A stretch of 64,000 nt of DNA from Ornithodoros turicata (GCF_037126465.1 NC_088201.1:81496273-81560272), one strand, 5' to 3'. Shown: positions 23,846 through 38,800, counted from the first letter of the stretch. Translations and numbers: made by a program. Notes: generated from the sequence alone by a model not told the origin.

Positions 23846-26800
23846 CTGAAAAGCCAGGAAAAAGGTATATTACCAAACACCAAAGCACATTCAGCAGATA
23901 CTGCACAGTGCACTAGCGTACAAATGTAGCGATAATTTAGCGGTGGTGACGTACGACCCTGTTCTACAAGACAATGAGTGCCCTTTCCCACACATTTGTG
24001 GTATACCGGGATCTTTTTAAAATCCTCTACAGAGTTTTTATATTAAGAGAAAGCTATGAGAGCAGCATTGATGTTTTTGGAGTTGGGTTATATGCTAGGC
24101 AGACATCCTCTGAAAGAGAATATGTAACTATAAGGTGACCCATTACCTAAAATTAGATCCACAAGTTTTCGGATTTACCCCTATTTTTCCCAGTTTCTAC
24201 CCCCCCAAATGCAATTAACAGACTTTGGGTTGAACCCGATATTTGCTCCCCGATGATGTCCGTAAACCCAGAGAAACTTGAGGTTGCCGCCACACTCAAT
24301 CAAGTGTCAAGACTCGAGCCAATCCAATCCAACATCTGATTTGCGCAATTTGTGCATTTTCTGTCCACCGCCTGCTTCAGTGTCATTCCATGCACCGGAC
24401 GCTTCCGACCGCGAAGTGCACGTTTCGCGTCAAGCACATTGGAGTGCGACTGTGTGACCTGACATCCTCGCTGGGATCAAAGTGGATGCCCATGGGCCAG
24501 CCAAAGAAGACTGCCCACGACTGGGCAAGGGAGTACACCGATCTTGAAGCGAGGAAGAAGCCGTGCTTGGATGCTCCGCATGACAGCAGCAAAGCATCAG
24601 CGGGAGAGTTCACGTTAGTTTGCAAATGTTGTTGCTTGGAAATTTCGCCAGACCCAGCAAAGACACTGTATAATCGAATAAGAGAGCACCTAGCGTCAGC
24701 ACGGCACGCAAAGTTGAAAGCAGATTGTGAGAATGCCAAAAGGGAGAAAACGAAACAGCAAACCATTTCTGACATAACAGTGAGACAGCGCAACAAGGAG
24801 AAGGCAGCAGAAGGCATGATACATGATTTTGTGCAAGCTGTTTCTGTTGCAGGAATAAGTCTGGAGCATGCAGATGGTGAACTCGGGCGCGTCTTCAAAG
24901 AGTACTGCCCGGCTACGAGGACGATGCCCTGTGCGAAGCAATTGCGAGAGAAGCACGTGCGTGAGATATTTGAGAGCTACGAAGTGGCGTTTCTGCAGAA
25001 AGTGGCAACTGCGAAAATCAGCATCATCGAATCGCCGGACATCATCGGCACTCCTACCATCAACACGCTCTTCTGCTACTACGACGAAGAAAAAGAAGAC
25101 AAAACTATTCTTCTGGCAGACGTCACACACGTTAAAGCGTGCAATAGGTACAGCATCAGTGCTGTTCTCACTAGCGCACTGAACGAATATGGAAAAAACT
25201 GAAACAATGTAATTGCAGTGGCGAGTGACTCCGTGGAGTACATGCACAAGATGGTGTGCGAAACTTGCGATGCGGAGGCAATAAACATCATTCACGTGAA
25301 GGACTTGCCGTGCCTGATCCACGTAGCAGTGGATAAGGCCCTCTCCTGTGACAGTGTTGTCGATGATTGCAACAGTGATCAAGTTTGGGGCCCTTTCAAG
25401 TACACAAATCACCTGTACCAAATGTACCATGAGATATGCATTGCAAACACACTTGGACTGCTTAACAAAACAGCTGGAAAGGGATCAGGGCAGTTTGAAG
25501 GTTTCTGACCTTAGGGAACTCCTAGCTGATGGAAAAGCTGTTGTGTATGCAAAAGCAGTCCTAATTCAACAGGCTCTTGAACTCGTGGTGCCAATTCAGA
25601 TAGGACTAGAGAGTGGCAAAGTCTTGGTCCCAGAATACTACCATCTTGTGCATGTTGAGCTAGCTGCAGCTATGGACACTGTAAATGAACCCTCGTTCAT
25701 GTCGGAAGGCAAGCAAAAGGCAGTTTTGCCCATGCTGGCTCAACATCATGCGGCTGGCGTCAAAAAAGATGTCCGGGAATTTTGCGGAGCTCTAACTGAG
25801 AAAGGGACAGCCACATGCATGAGGAACCTAACAGAGCTTGAAAGGGGCCAAGTGACAGAGACTGAAATATGGAAACAATCTTTGATCCTCAACCCTCATC
25901 AAAAGCATGCTGCCAGCCAGGAGTTTGAGTCATACCAAGGCTTATTCTCACTTGTTACTGACACTGCATCTGTCCAAGCAGAATTTCATCAGTACTTAAA
26001 GGAAGACGTCCCATCAAATAAAGACCTGGGCATCATGGAGTACTGGGTGAAAAACACACAGTACCCTAATCTGAGGTCAGCAGCCCTGAGCTTACTGTGC
26101 ATAACCAATGGGAGTTGCGACGTAGGGCGCACATTCAGTCAGCTGCGTTACGTCTAGAGGTCGGATCATTCCTCCATGAGTGCAGAGACATTGAAGATGG
26201 CAATGATGTTATATGTCAAGAAAGGGTGAAACCAGGATTGTAATGTTATCTTTTGAGTTAATATTTGAAAACATTTTCAGGGAGAAAATGTGCTACCAGT
26301 GCTCAAGTTATATACTAAAGATTTTTCTGGTATTACAATATTGAAATTAGAAATATTTTCTGCTTGTGCGACAAGAAGTCCCAGTGCTGTACGTGCCTTA
26401 CTTATGAAATAAACCTCTTGTTAGCGAACTGAAAAGTGAATCATACTAACGGTCATCTAAATATCACCCACGATTTTAACCCCTCGAATTTAGAAAGAGG
26501 TACTTCCCAAAAATTTCTCTCCCTAATATAAAACATGATTTCTTCCCGACTTCAGTAGGGTGCAAAAAATTACACCCGATATTTGCATGAATTTGGAGGC
26601 TAAATTTATTTCCCCGATTTTTACTTCCCAAATTTGGGAAAGAGTAAAACCCGAAAACTTCTGGCCCTACCTAAAATTCATTAATCATCTCTAATTAGGG
26701 AATACCGAGCAAAAGCGAGATAGTAGAAAAGTCACCCTATCTTTTGTAAAGATACTGAAACAAGCACGTGCCGTGAAATATCCATAGCTGAATTTCGCTA

Positions 26801-29800
26801 TGCAAATCAGTCGCTTTTATCAGAAATTGGTTTTGTGCCATTCGCAAAAAATTTAGACGGCTCGATAATTGTGATTTATTCTGCAGTTCCTAGATGTTCA
26901 GAAAAATCTGCCTGTTACTGTTTTGCTGCAAAAATCCCAGGAAGCTTACAGTAAATTTTAGAAATGAGAGAAGAATATAGTCGCGGACCGATTTTCGGAC
27001 GCCGCCATGACACGGTCTATTCACACTTCTGCGTGGTCCTTGTTGAGTGCGACAAATCGGTCAGAGACTGCACACTTTTGTCATCTGCACTAGTTTTTCT
27101 TTTTCTTCTTTTTTGATTGTGTTAGTGCCGCAAAGCAACTGTGGTTAGGAGCAGTGTACAGACGTGGATAGAAGGAAAGAGGACAGCAGGAGGGAGGGGA
27201 AGACAGAGGATATTAGTATGCGTCCTGGACAGACTTTGGGGAACTGGAAAGTCGGCCAGAAACATCAGACAACACAGCTGGTGACAGGATCTGGACCCAC
27301 CATTTTAATCTACACGACCTTGGAGCTACCACCAACGGGCAGATGCTTTCATCCACTCGGCCATGCCGCTGGTTTGTAGTAATTGTTTTTGGAGTATCTT
27401 GGATTATCTTAGGACTAATTATTCGGTGCACTTGAATGGGTGATGATTTGGAGTTTTTAAAGGTGCACAAAAGCTGAGACTACTGTGTGACAAGCTGTAC
27501 TGGAATTTGCAAAAACAATCCTCACAGTAGTGACACAGAAGGGACAGGGCATAACGTATAAGCATGTAGCAAAGTGCATAATGTCCCGTGAGATGCGGGA
27601 TAAAGAGACAAACGCAACAAAGTTCTCAGACACAGTAAAGGTTCAATCGCAACAAGCAACCCTTAGAACCAGGGGTGCGCAAATCCGAATAGTTTAATCA
27701 AATATTGAATTGAATGGAAGGGAAAATGCTAAATACTGAATCGAAATGAATTCACATTTCACATTTTACAGTATATACCTTCTACACTAAAAGTTTGTAA
27801 TTGGTAGCCCATGGGTTTAGTGTGTAATTTTTCTGGCATTAACTGTCACAAGAGAGACACGAATTCTGTGGGAAGCCCCAACTCTTGCAAAGGTGTGCGA
27901 ATATTCAAAATCTTGAATACAAATCCAATATTTGCAATATTCGATAAGCATAGCCCCTCAGCCTCGCACACAGGTTTAAGAGCCTGCTCAAATTAATGAA
28001 CAGACCTTAACTACGCCTCATACAGGACGTTCTAACTCAGTGGAACAGTCAGTACTTAATGCTGGCAAGACTTCTAGATTTGAAGGAACCCATTGCAGTT
28101 GAATTTGCAATTTCTACTTATACTTAGGTTGACTGTCTGATAGCAGAAGAATGGAAAGCTGCCTCTGACCTTGTTTGTACACTTAAGCCTAAGGCCCTCA
28201 GTTTTCTGCTGCGGCAAATTCAAAATTCCGCGGCACTGACTTGTAAATTCCGCGATTTTCTGCGGCGAGCAGTCAACGGCTGCGTGAAATGGGAAACACT
28301 TTATTTTCTTGGATAACGTGGGAACAAAAAAATATTTTATAAAATTACAGACTCAAAGCACTGTTGTTGCTCAGCATTACATACATGACCTCTTGTGTTC
28401 TCATCTGATGCGGTCTGTTGCCTGCAATAATTTTATACCTGCTGAAGGATCTTTCAGCATCCACAAAATTTATTGGAACTTTATAGGGAGGAGTTTACAA
28501 TAAATGCCCTGGGGAAGTTACATCTTTAGGACACCCTTTTTTGTTCCTGGGCTGTAGGCATTATTTAAAAGTTAACTTTTTTAAGGCAACCTCCCAGATA
28601 TCAAATCAAAATTCCCCACTGCCACAGCTAAACTGTACACGGGAGGGACGCCGCCCTTTCCTCAGGCGAAGTATGCATAATAAACTTGGGCTAACCGCTG
28701 ACGTTATTTTAAGCTGAACTACAATCTGTCTGTATTTGTCATGCAGCATAAACAATTTCGTAAAGCAGGCTTCAATTTTGTAGAGCAGGCTTCACCTTAT
28801 GCAGGGAAGCGCCAGGTGAAGCCCACATTCAGGAGGTGTCGTTCATATTCGGCGAAGTGTCGAATATCCGGAAACGATTCGCGAATCGAATACTTCGAGT
28901 GATTGATATTCCACTCGAATTCGAGAACTCGAATATGCGCACACCCCTAAAAATAAGAGATTCTGTGAAATTCTGTGCCAAACGAAGGATTCCGCGATTA
29001 ATTCCGAATTCCGCGAAATTTCGCGGAATCGAGGAAAACGGAGGGCCTTACTTAAGCCCATGTATGAGGCCACTGTAGCCTCCAATGCAGAAAAATATCC
29101 GACACTGTCATGTCAGACTCCAATAATTTTTGAACTACTGGAATGTCTCAGTAGACTAGAAGGTGAAACCAGATTTGCATGTTCTCTCCGCAAGGCTGTC
29201 TTGTCCCGGTTTGCATCTTACAAAGTCGATGAAACTGCAAACACTGCAATGTATTTGGACCCAAGGTTTAAATGGGTTGTGTACAGCAATGGCAAACAAA
29301 TGGGGCTGTGGCATAAAAGCATAATCCTAAGGGAGTTGTGTACAGACAATGTGCTGGAAGCCATTCCACAGGGTGCACAAACTTCATATGCCGAGTCACC
29401 TCCAACAGTGAGCCTATGGAGCATGTTTGAGAACATGGCTTCGGGGAACAATAGCGCTCTGCCTGCTCGAGAAAACGAGCTCATAGACTACACAAGTGAG
29501 AGTTGGCTTTCCAGAAATAGTGACCCACGTCAGTGGAGGAGAACGATGGGGAATATTAAGTACCCAAGCTTGGCACAGTTGGCAAAGAAATATTTAGCCA
29601 TTCCTGCAACTTCAGTCCCCAGTGAGAGGGTGTTTTCTGCAGCTGGGAACGTTCTTGATGCACGCCGTGAATGTGTTCTCTCAGAGCGTGTGGAACGACT
29701 AGTATTCGTACACTATAATCTTTTGGAATACAGTCAAACCTCGTTACAACGAAACGCGATATAACGAAATTCGCGACAGAGCGAAATAATTTGGATTGCC

Positions 29801-32800
29801 CGGTAGAGGGCCATAGGGATCAATGTATTTTAACTCCCGCTACAACAAAACACTTTTTAGCCGCCGCCTCGATACAGCGAAAGAACGAGATAAGGTTTAT
29901 GACCCCAAAGCCGACTTTACGGTAATGAAAATAAAGGGCGCAAGTAGCGTCCTGTTCCCGCGGCGAAAGATGGCACGCGCGATTAGGGTCGGGAGGAATC
30001 TGGTGCCTACAAAAGGAAGTCTGAGTCATTGGAAGGTTAGGGATTTTCTTCCGAGGCTTCTCCTTTTTGCGCTTGTTTTGAACTGTCCGGTTGCAGCCAA
30101 GTAAAAAGAGCACGAGACGTAAGGCGCCATCGCGCGCGTGGGAAACGCTTCGTTCGCGTGGCGGCGTAAGTGACGAAATCAGCCTAGATGATTTTCTTGA
30201 CGGGGACAAACATGCCGTAGCAACGGAGAGCTTTACGGAAAACGCGCTGTCATAGACGTAGAAGGTTTGCTGGAGATCGCAACACGATATGGAGAAAGCT
30301 GCGGAGGCTTCGGCGGCGTACGAACAATGCGCGACACCGCGTCTTCTAGGCACGACGCAGACGCGTATAACCGGCTATTTCACGCAAGAATAAAATACCG
30401 TAGGTGCACTTTGGCGCTGTATTTATAGTTGTTGTCATTTTTCACGAAAATCTTCCTCATCGTAGCGGGAGTTATCGACGCTTATGTACAGCGCGCGCCC
30501 TCGCAAAGGTCGCGATCCGTGACCTTCAATTCGGTACAACGAAATGTTCGATACAATGAAAGAAATTGCAGTCCCCGTGGGTTTCATTATATCGAGGTTC
30601 GACTGTAGTTTGTTGGTATAGTGTTCTAGCATTTGGTAGCACAGCAGTTTGGTGCAATATAGAGTGTACTTGGTTCAAATAAATGATTGTTGTAAGTTAC
30701 CATGTTGTGCATATTCGAAGTCAAATATTAGCAATATTCGTATTTGATTCGACTTTTTCACTATTTGCACAGCCCTAGTAATTAACCACATCTATCAAAG
30801 TGTCCCAACCCTTTTAAGAATCTTGACTTTTTAAAGGCAGCCTCCCAGACATCAAATCCCCCGCCAGCACCACGTGGGACGCACGCCACAAGTGCACGTG
30901 GAGGGACGACGCCCCTTCCTCGGCAGAAGTGTACACAATTGAATTGGGCTCACGTTATCTTAAGCTAAACAACAACAGTCCTCCTGTGTTGGGCCAGCAG
31001 CACTGGGAATTTCGTAAAGAAGGCTTCACCTCACACAGTGAGGCATCAGGTGAAGCTCACTTGTGGGATGGTCTTGTTCATATTCGGGGAACAGTCGGAT
31101 ATTTGGAAAACCAAATATTAGATATTCGATGCTGCGAATGGACTACTTCGAGTGACTGATATTAGATTCGAATTCGAGAACTCGAATATTTGCACACCCC
31201 TACTAAAAGCCCCAAAACTCCCAAGGGGGAGGGGGGTAGAGGGGTGTCTGAGAACGTTGTCGTGTTTGTCTCTCCATTGTGCATCTCTCGGTTTTTGTTG
31301 ACACATTTGGCTATGTAAAGCGTTACAACAAAAGGTGCACCAAACTCAACCTTCAATAACTCACAATGAGACAAATAAACTTTGAAGCCTCAAGAGTATT
31401 AAGAATGCTACATATCAGTGCTAAAGCCTGATGTGCACTTCATATATTTCTGTGCACCAGCTGTACTTCAGCTACTTAAGCTATATTTCTGTACTTGAGC
31501 TATGAAGAATCTGTTTCCAATGTTTGTCCTCCCTCCCCCCCCTCCAAAAAAAGAAAGCAACAGTTTCCTCCCCAGCTTAAAATTTCTCAGAAGTATTTCA
31601 TTTGTAATGAAGATACGGGCTACAACAAGTGTAACACAGATGAAAGAATTAACTTCGAGCCATTCGCGCTGTCTCATTTTCTGTTGAGATTGAAGTTCGG
31701 ACAAACAGCTGGAGCTTTCTGAACAGAATTATTGCTCGAATGAAAGGTGTCTCTCACCATTGGAGCACTGTGATTGCTGCGTGAGAGAACGGTGCAGGGG
31801 CCTGGGGCTGTCGCCATTCTCAAAGCCCAAGTTGCGAGCACAGTAGAAAGAAGACTGGCTGCTAGACGAGGAGGAGCTGCTGCTCACAGAAATGATGGAG
31901 TGAGGCCTCTTGTTGTTGCCCAAGACGCCCTCACGGCCCAGCTCGTGATGCATACCTCCCGCGCCCATGCTGCGGAACCTCGGGGCAGCTGAAAGCACAC
32001 AAATCATTTTGTTCTACATGAAAGCATTACTATCACTTGATGTGCCAAACAGATGAGGTATCAAAGCATCAATATTCTCAAAATTGGTGAAGAACATTAA
32101 AAATGTAGCTATACCAAACAAAAGTACTAGAAAATCCTTCACGGGCCCCTAATTTTTGCAAATACAGCAAATTCTCGTTAATCAAATCCCGAGGGACCAC
32201 AGGTTTTAGTTTGGATTATCGAAGTTTGAATGAACAATATTCTGGTGAAATATTCGCTGGTTTTATTTCAGGAGCCGTAAAGCAGGGTAAAAGCGGGCGA
32301 TATCAGGGGCCCTACCCTCGTCAAAGTAATCGACCTCGATTACTTTTGATCTCTTTTGTCATTGGTGCACAATCGAAGTGGTTGACACCTTTTATCAACC
32401 AATGGCCCAACGTGTTTTACTTGGGATGCGACCCGCCTTATCGGTGTTTCCTCCTGAGAACCCGAAGGCCACACCTGTTATCTGCCCGCCCTGCCGTGTT
32501 CCTTCGGTTCTTTGATGTCGGAAACAGAAAACTCTTCCAGTATAAAACTGAGTTTTGTGGAAAATGTGCAAAAAAGCCCGCTCGTAATTTCCTTTTTTGC
32601 TGTTTTCATTTTTCATGACGTACAGATGTGCAAGACGTCAATGTTTGTGTGACGCCGTGATTGTACTTGGCATTTATAATTGTGGTATGTGGCCGTGAGA
32701 TGGCACGCGGCAGGCGACAAAACGACAAAACCCCCATAAAGGATCATGCACAGAATCGAACAGACAGTGCGGCGCGAGCCGGTAAGAAGATATGATTATA

Positions 32801-35800
32801 AGAAATCGGTTCATGCTTTAAATCATGAGCTTGAGCTTATTTTTTCATTTTTCTGTGTGTTTGTGTGCTCGATATGCGAAATGATGTTAGAGAAGTCGCA
32901 TTTCAAAATGCTTCTTTTGCTCGTGAGCTGTGGGGGGTGGTAATGATACCGCAAATGAGCGTTGATAACTTTACTCAACAAACAGTGAACTTTGATCGAT
33001 GAGTTTTTTGTGTGCACACCTCTAGATTGCAAGAACATTGACTGTACGACGGTTCGAAAAGCACGCCACTTTCATGCATACGAGGCCGCGATCCACGCAG
33101 AGAAACTGTGTTGCGCGCTGAAGTGCGTTGTGCAGCGATGCTTTTTATTATTAAACAAAAACAAAGAAAGATATGAATTTTTTGTTGTGACGAGCACATA
33201 CAGACTTTATACAACACAATAAATTAAAATGCACATGCGGACTCATCACGAAACCCGTCGCCGCTCAAAGTAATTGACCCTCTTTCGCTACATTACTTTT
33301 AAGCCTTGAAACTAATCTTTTACGTCATGGTTACGTCAAAATGATGTAAGGTCACGGTCTGAGATTAGGGCCGAGAGGCTGTGAAGGAAAACTAGGGATA
33401 AATTTCCATCGAAATGGGCGGGCTCTAAGGGCGGAGTATTTCGTGGCAGCCCCACCCTACAGCTGGTGACGTAAAGTAATCGAGGTCGATTACTTTTCAC
33501 GAGGATAGGGCCCCAGGTGGACAAGTAGATTTTCAGGTGGAAAATATAAAAAGAGCCCTTCTCGCATTTTAGATTGACATAAGATGTGGAACAGCTGTGC
33601 TGAATGTCCAATGCTTAGTGTTCTTCAGTGAACATATTGGTGGCTGAATTGGCCCTTTCCAAAATATGCTTTCAGGCTTTTTCGGGTTTTACCCTAAGCG
33701 ATGATGATGCAAATCGGGTGGTAAAAACAGGTTTTACCCTAAAACACAGGGCATTATATATAGAGCCTGAAGTTTTAGGGTTTAACCGGATTCTTCCCCG
33801 AATTTGCACCCCGAATTGAAGGTTGCCTCTTTAGGGTGAAACCCGATTTTTACCCGGCAAATTGCCCTCACTGGGACGTCTGTAGGAATGCACTAACTTA
33901 CTTGTTTGGCAGAAAAATGCAGTTACATCACCGTTTGTACCAAACCGCTACAGTTAGTTTGAATAACTGAGCTCGATTTCTCCCCGAATTTAGCGTACTG
34001 GAAGTTTTTTCACCCGAATTTGCATGAATTTAGTGCACGTTGATTTACCCGATTTTTACCCCCCGAATGTAGGAAAAACTATTTCCCGAAAACTTCAGGC
34101 TCTAATTATATATGCTGCATGACAAAATTATGGTCCCTTATGTCCCCTGGTTCCTCTACTAAACACGTCTGCCGCAAGTATCATCAACATCCTCACTTAA
34201 AGTTGAGAACGACATTCCAGTATTTCGGATACTCAAAGATACTCGTAGTCAGACACGCGTATTGAAAGATTAGCTCTTGCAATGAGCCTATAGCAGAGCA
34301 TTCAGTTTCGGTGGCGCTGAAAGGAGCTCCACCTTCCTGAACTCGCGCACTGCGCTGTAGACTGTTTGGTTATGCCACATTGCTAGTTACAAAGATTGAG
34401 TCACATGTTCACTCATATTTCTATGTGATATTCTCATGCACATAAACACACTCATGTGCAACAACTAAATTTAATCTGAAAGAATTTAAGTGTGGTTTAT
34501 GTTGCAAATCAGAGGAGAGCCTGTGTATGCCTTGGATATGTGTGCTCTATTTTAGTGGGAAATTTCGATCTGATAGCATACAAGGTTCCACCATAAAGAA
34601 AAAAAGCAATCACTTATTCGAGACTCACTTCGACTGAGCTGATGCACACTGATGGAGCGATCATTGATCTGGTCATTGCTCGGTCTGATGTCCAAGCATG
34701 GTTTGTTCCCGATCCCCATGGAAGACATCTCCGCCAGGCGCATTTCTGAAGATAACAAAATATTTGTGACCAAGCTAACACTTAAGCTCTGTGCACTCAC
34801 ACAGTGTCATGAATATAGGCTGCAGAAAGAGCTATGCACAAGAAGCATGTGGAACTCAGGATGGTATGGTACCTCAAGGGAGGACGACGTCAAGACTAAC
34901 AGCAAGCAGAGCTGGCTACAGTTGTGCATGTCTCCAAATAGAGTCAATGTGAACTTATCAGTTGGCACTAAACCCAGAGAAACTTGCAATGAATACAAGT
35001 GACTATTATTTCACTTTCTTTTATTTTAAATGGCCTCGAGAAGGGTTAAGATGAGCAATGTGCAAATAGAGACATTTCTTAACCAGCTTTTCGCAAATCT
35101 CTCAAGAAAGTTTTCAAAAACTTAATGTAATACACACTTCCCTGTTCATTTTTCCTTATGGTATATGCTGCAGCACTGCGTTGAAGCCACTACTATTCCT
35201 CACTCGCTTTTTAATTTTTGAAGGGGTTGGTATTGAAAGGGGTGAAGCCTACAGCACCTGTTCACACAGCGCTTACACTTTAGAAGAGCTATCTTTTAGC
35301 AGACTTGCACTGAAAAAAAAATATTGGAATGTCCAATGCCACTGCTAAGGTGAACGAGACTAAATAAAACAATATTTACCAGAAAACAAAAATTCCTGGT
35401 GGCAACGTTACTGGCTACTGGATTGTTTAACTAACACCATTATTGTATCATGTAGGAAGACAGTTCTCTGTTCCTCAAGTGGGGCAGAGTACACTTCCTC
35501 ATCCAACAGAAGCAGCCAGAAATGTCTCAGTAACTTGGGACTTCCCAAGTGAGCACTGCTCGATAGAGCCATGTTACCCTATGCATGATTTAGCTAGACG
35601 CTTGTCTCGTAATATCTATATCCACGATGAACTAAGCAGTTTTTTCTCGGTGAGACGACCGTGGATATTTCAAAAGCGGTTTTGTTATGAACAGTAGTGC
35701 AATGTACAATAATTTTCATTGCATAGTACTTATTGAAACTTGAACTTTCATCTGAGAACAGGTTGTCTTTGCATTTTAGTGCCACTTTAAGCTGAATCAA

Positions 35801-38800
35801 GCTGTCTATAATATCGATCGTCACACCCCTACCTGACTGTTCACAACCATCGGCCGCAGGCGTGGTGAACGTGTTGTCGCTACGGTCAAACATGTGAGAC
35901 AAACCTATGACGCTCACACAAATTCAAGCGGATGTTATGATTCGCAGGCGCCAGATGCGGCAGGACACAATAACAGTCGAGCCCGTTTATAACGATATTG
36001 ACGGGAACGCGAAATCTGATCGTTATATCAGAGTATCGTTAGAAACGAGCTGATCACTTCAAATTGAAGTGGAAACTAACACAACTAAGAATATCATGGG
36101 CACTGACCTCTGTTTCGTAGCGCCTGTTTCCAGAGTAGTTTGGCAAGATCCTGTATCCAGGACAGCTTCACCTCTGGGGACGGAGCTTGCAGAAGGTACA
36201 CATCATTCAGCTTGCGCTTCCTGAACCAGATCTCAAATTTGGTCGGGCTCTCTCCAATTTGTTCAGTCAGGCCAATGTCTGTGGTCTGTTAAACACACAA
36301 AACAGCGGGATGTAACATCTGCACAATAGGTTAAGCAAAAGGCATAGCAAAGAACAACAGGGCATCCAAAATATACTGGGTGCATCGTGTAAGAGTGACC
36401 AGAATTTTTATAAAAAAAACTATGAGAGCAGCATAGATGTTTTTGCAGTTGAGTTCTGTGGCCAGGCGGACATCCTCTCAAAGAAAGTGCGCAACTACAA
36501 GATGGCTAATTACCTAAAATTCATTAATCAACTTTTTTAATTAGGGGATTTTGGGCAAAACAGAGATTGCAGATTGAGAGACTATCCTAGTTGCGAGCCA
36601 TTTCATGTTTAACAAATCCTGAAACCCGAACGTGCCGTAAAATATCGAGCCCCGAATTTTGGTATGCGAATGAGCCGAAACAGAAATCGCGGCGACCGGG
36701 CATGCAGGGAGTACAGCGCTCATTTCACACCAGAGGGCCACGTGGTTTGGAGCGGTGCAGAGCCGTATATTGAAAGGGAGTCTAGCCATTGGGAGGAGTC
36801 ACAAAAATAGGCTCGACCTGTCAATCACAGTCTCGGCCCTCTGATTGGTTTGCTTTTTTACCAAGGGGGTCGCCATGACACCATACTGCCACCCAAAATG
36901 GCGTCGAAAACAAACACAGTGAAGCGGAGATTTCGTGACAAAATTTTTTCACAGACTACTCTGATTTTACGCTGCAACTGCACATTCTCATATACATTTC
37001 TCGGAAATCAGTTTCAACTTACGTTCATCCATCGATATCTAATTGAAAATAATATGTTTTGTCGCCGATGTTAGGCCTAGTGAACACGGCAATCGCGGCG
37101 ATCACAGCGAAATCATAACAAAAACGGCGCTGTGCTGTACAATCTTATATTTAATTGCTGGATTTCATGGATATAAATATTCTTGCCTTTTATATTCCAA
37201 CTATTCATGTAGATTTGTTTAAAAATCATTCTGACGACAGAATGTGTCCCAGCAAGTGGTTCTGCCGGCAACGGTGCAACAACGGAAGCAGACGACAACC
37301 CCCGACGTGCCTTGCGCTCCCTAGGTGGCGCTTATCAAATTTGCACCAAAAATCCACTAGTTCTGCAGATTGCGAGCAGTATCCATTTCAATCCCATCCA
37401 ATCCACCTGGATGGATGTCAGCCTGGCGGTAGAACTCAACTGCAAAAACAACATCTATGCTGCTTTCATAGCTTTTTCTGGTCAGTCTTACGTGACACAC
37501 CCTGTATATAAGATATCCAGGGTGTCATATCTAAAAGGTGGGGAAGAGAGTCTTATTGGAAATGTAAGCTACAGAATCGTGTTTTTTTACAAGTAGTTTA
37601 GTATAGTAGTTTTTGATAAGACGTATTCATGTGGCTTTCCTTTGGCTTGGCATTGGATTATGTCATCAACTCTGCCTGGAAGACAGCAGCATGATCCAAT
37701 CCAATCCAAAGGGGTTTGTGTGAATCTAACGCGCCCCCCCGATTCTAATGTGCACCTTCCAAAACGCAAAATAACTATTCTAACATGCCCCGGAATCTAA
37801 CACACATCATCCTTGAGGGTGCAATAATATGCCTAAGGCCCTTCCTTTTCTGCGATTCCGCGATTCTGCAAAAATTCGCGGAATTGTGGGTCTGCCGCGG
37901 CATATCAGGTTTTGCGCAGAATTTTGCAGAAACGACGCACTTAACTCAGTTTATGCGCAAGATCAACGGACTTTGCTCACACCGGGTCGGCTTGCGTTAC
38001 AGCGTAGATGTGCCTACCGGATAAGGTCGCAAGGCCGTGATATGACCCTATCTGTGTGCTGGAACAACCCTCTAACATATTGGGATTCTGGAGTGGAATG
38101 CAAACGCTGACCCCTGCTTTGGTGTCCATAGCTGTCAAGTACCTCTGTATGACAGTAAATTCTGTACATGCAGAGAGATCACTTAGCAAGTACAATTTGA
38201 TAGTCAGTGACGAACGTCACTCCCTCTCAGAAGAAAGTACAATGTATCTTGTTACGCTAAGTCACAACAGTTTTTGGAGTTGTAACCGCGTTCCTCCACA
38301 CCAAGAGCTAACAGAGAATATTTTCTGTCTGAACTAGGGCAATTTGCCTTTTACCGCGGAAAAATGCAGAATTCATAGTTCCCTGCTGCAGAATGCAGGA
38401 TTTGCCGCAGCAGGAAAAGAAGGGTCTTAAATATGCCATAAACACAAGTGATAAGATAGATAACGGCAACCGAAGTGTTTATTACACACAGTCATCCTCA
38501 GAGTTACCACTCACTTTGAACCACGGCTTGTCATCCTCCGTGCCGTCAAGTGCGTTCGTAATAAAGTATATCTTGAGAGTTCTTGTCGCCATAATTCCCG
38601 TTTCCTTCAGCAAAGTCAATCACTTTCCGCTTAAATATGACCTTTCTTCAGTGTAATGGATGGTAAAAAAAAACAGGCAAAGGAGCAGGTCTGGATCGCT
38701 AAGATCGTTATCTTCGGGAGAACTTCGGGATGTGTGGTTTCACTTTTCCCCACGTGAAGAACGAGGAATGGAGATCCTTTCACCACGTGAACACGACCAA

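Larger units (their letters stand above)
27889..30777 (+). mobile_element. ZBED/Ac-like hAT relic, twice interrupted
   Basis: The coding relic at 28016-28189 and 29051-29725 is flanked by A/T-rich ends with GTGTGCGAATATTC (left) and, on the other strand, TAGGGCTGTGCAAATAG (right). The 861-bp element at 28190 and the Tigger-like element at 29731 are nested in it. A clean target duplication was not found, so the outer limits are approximate. Confidence 0.5.
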
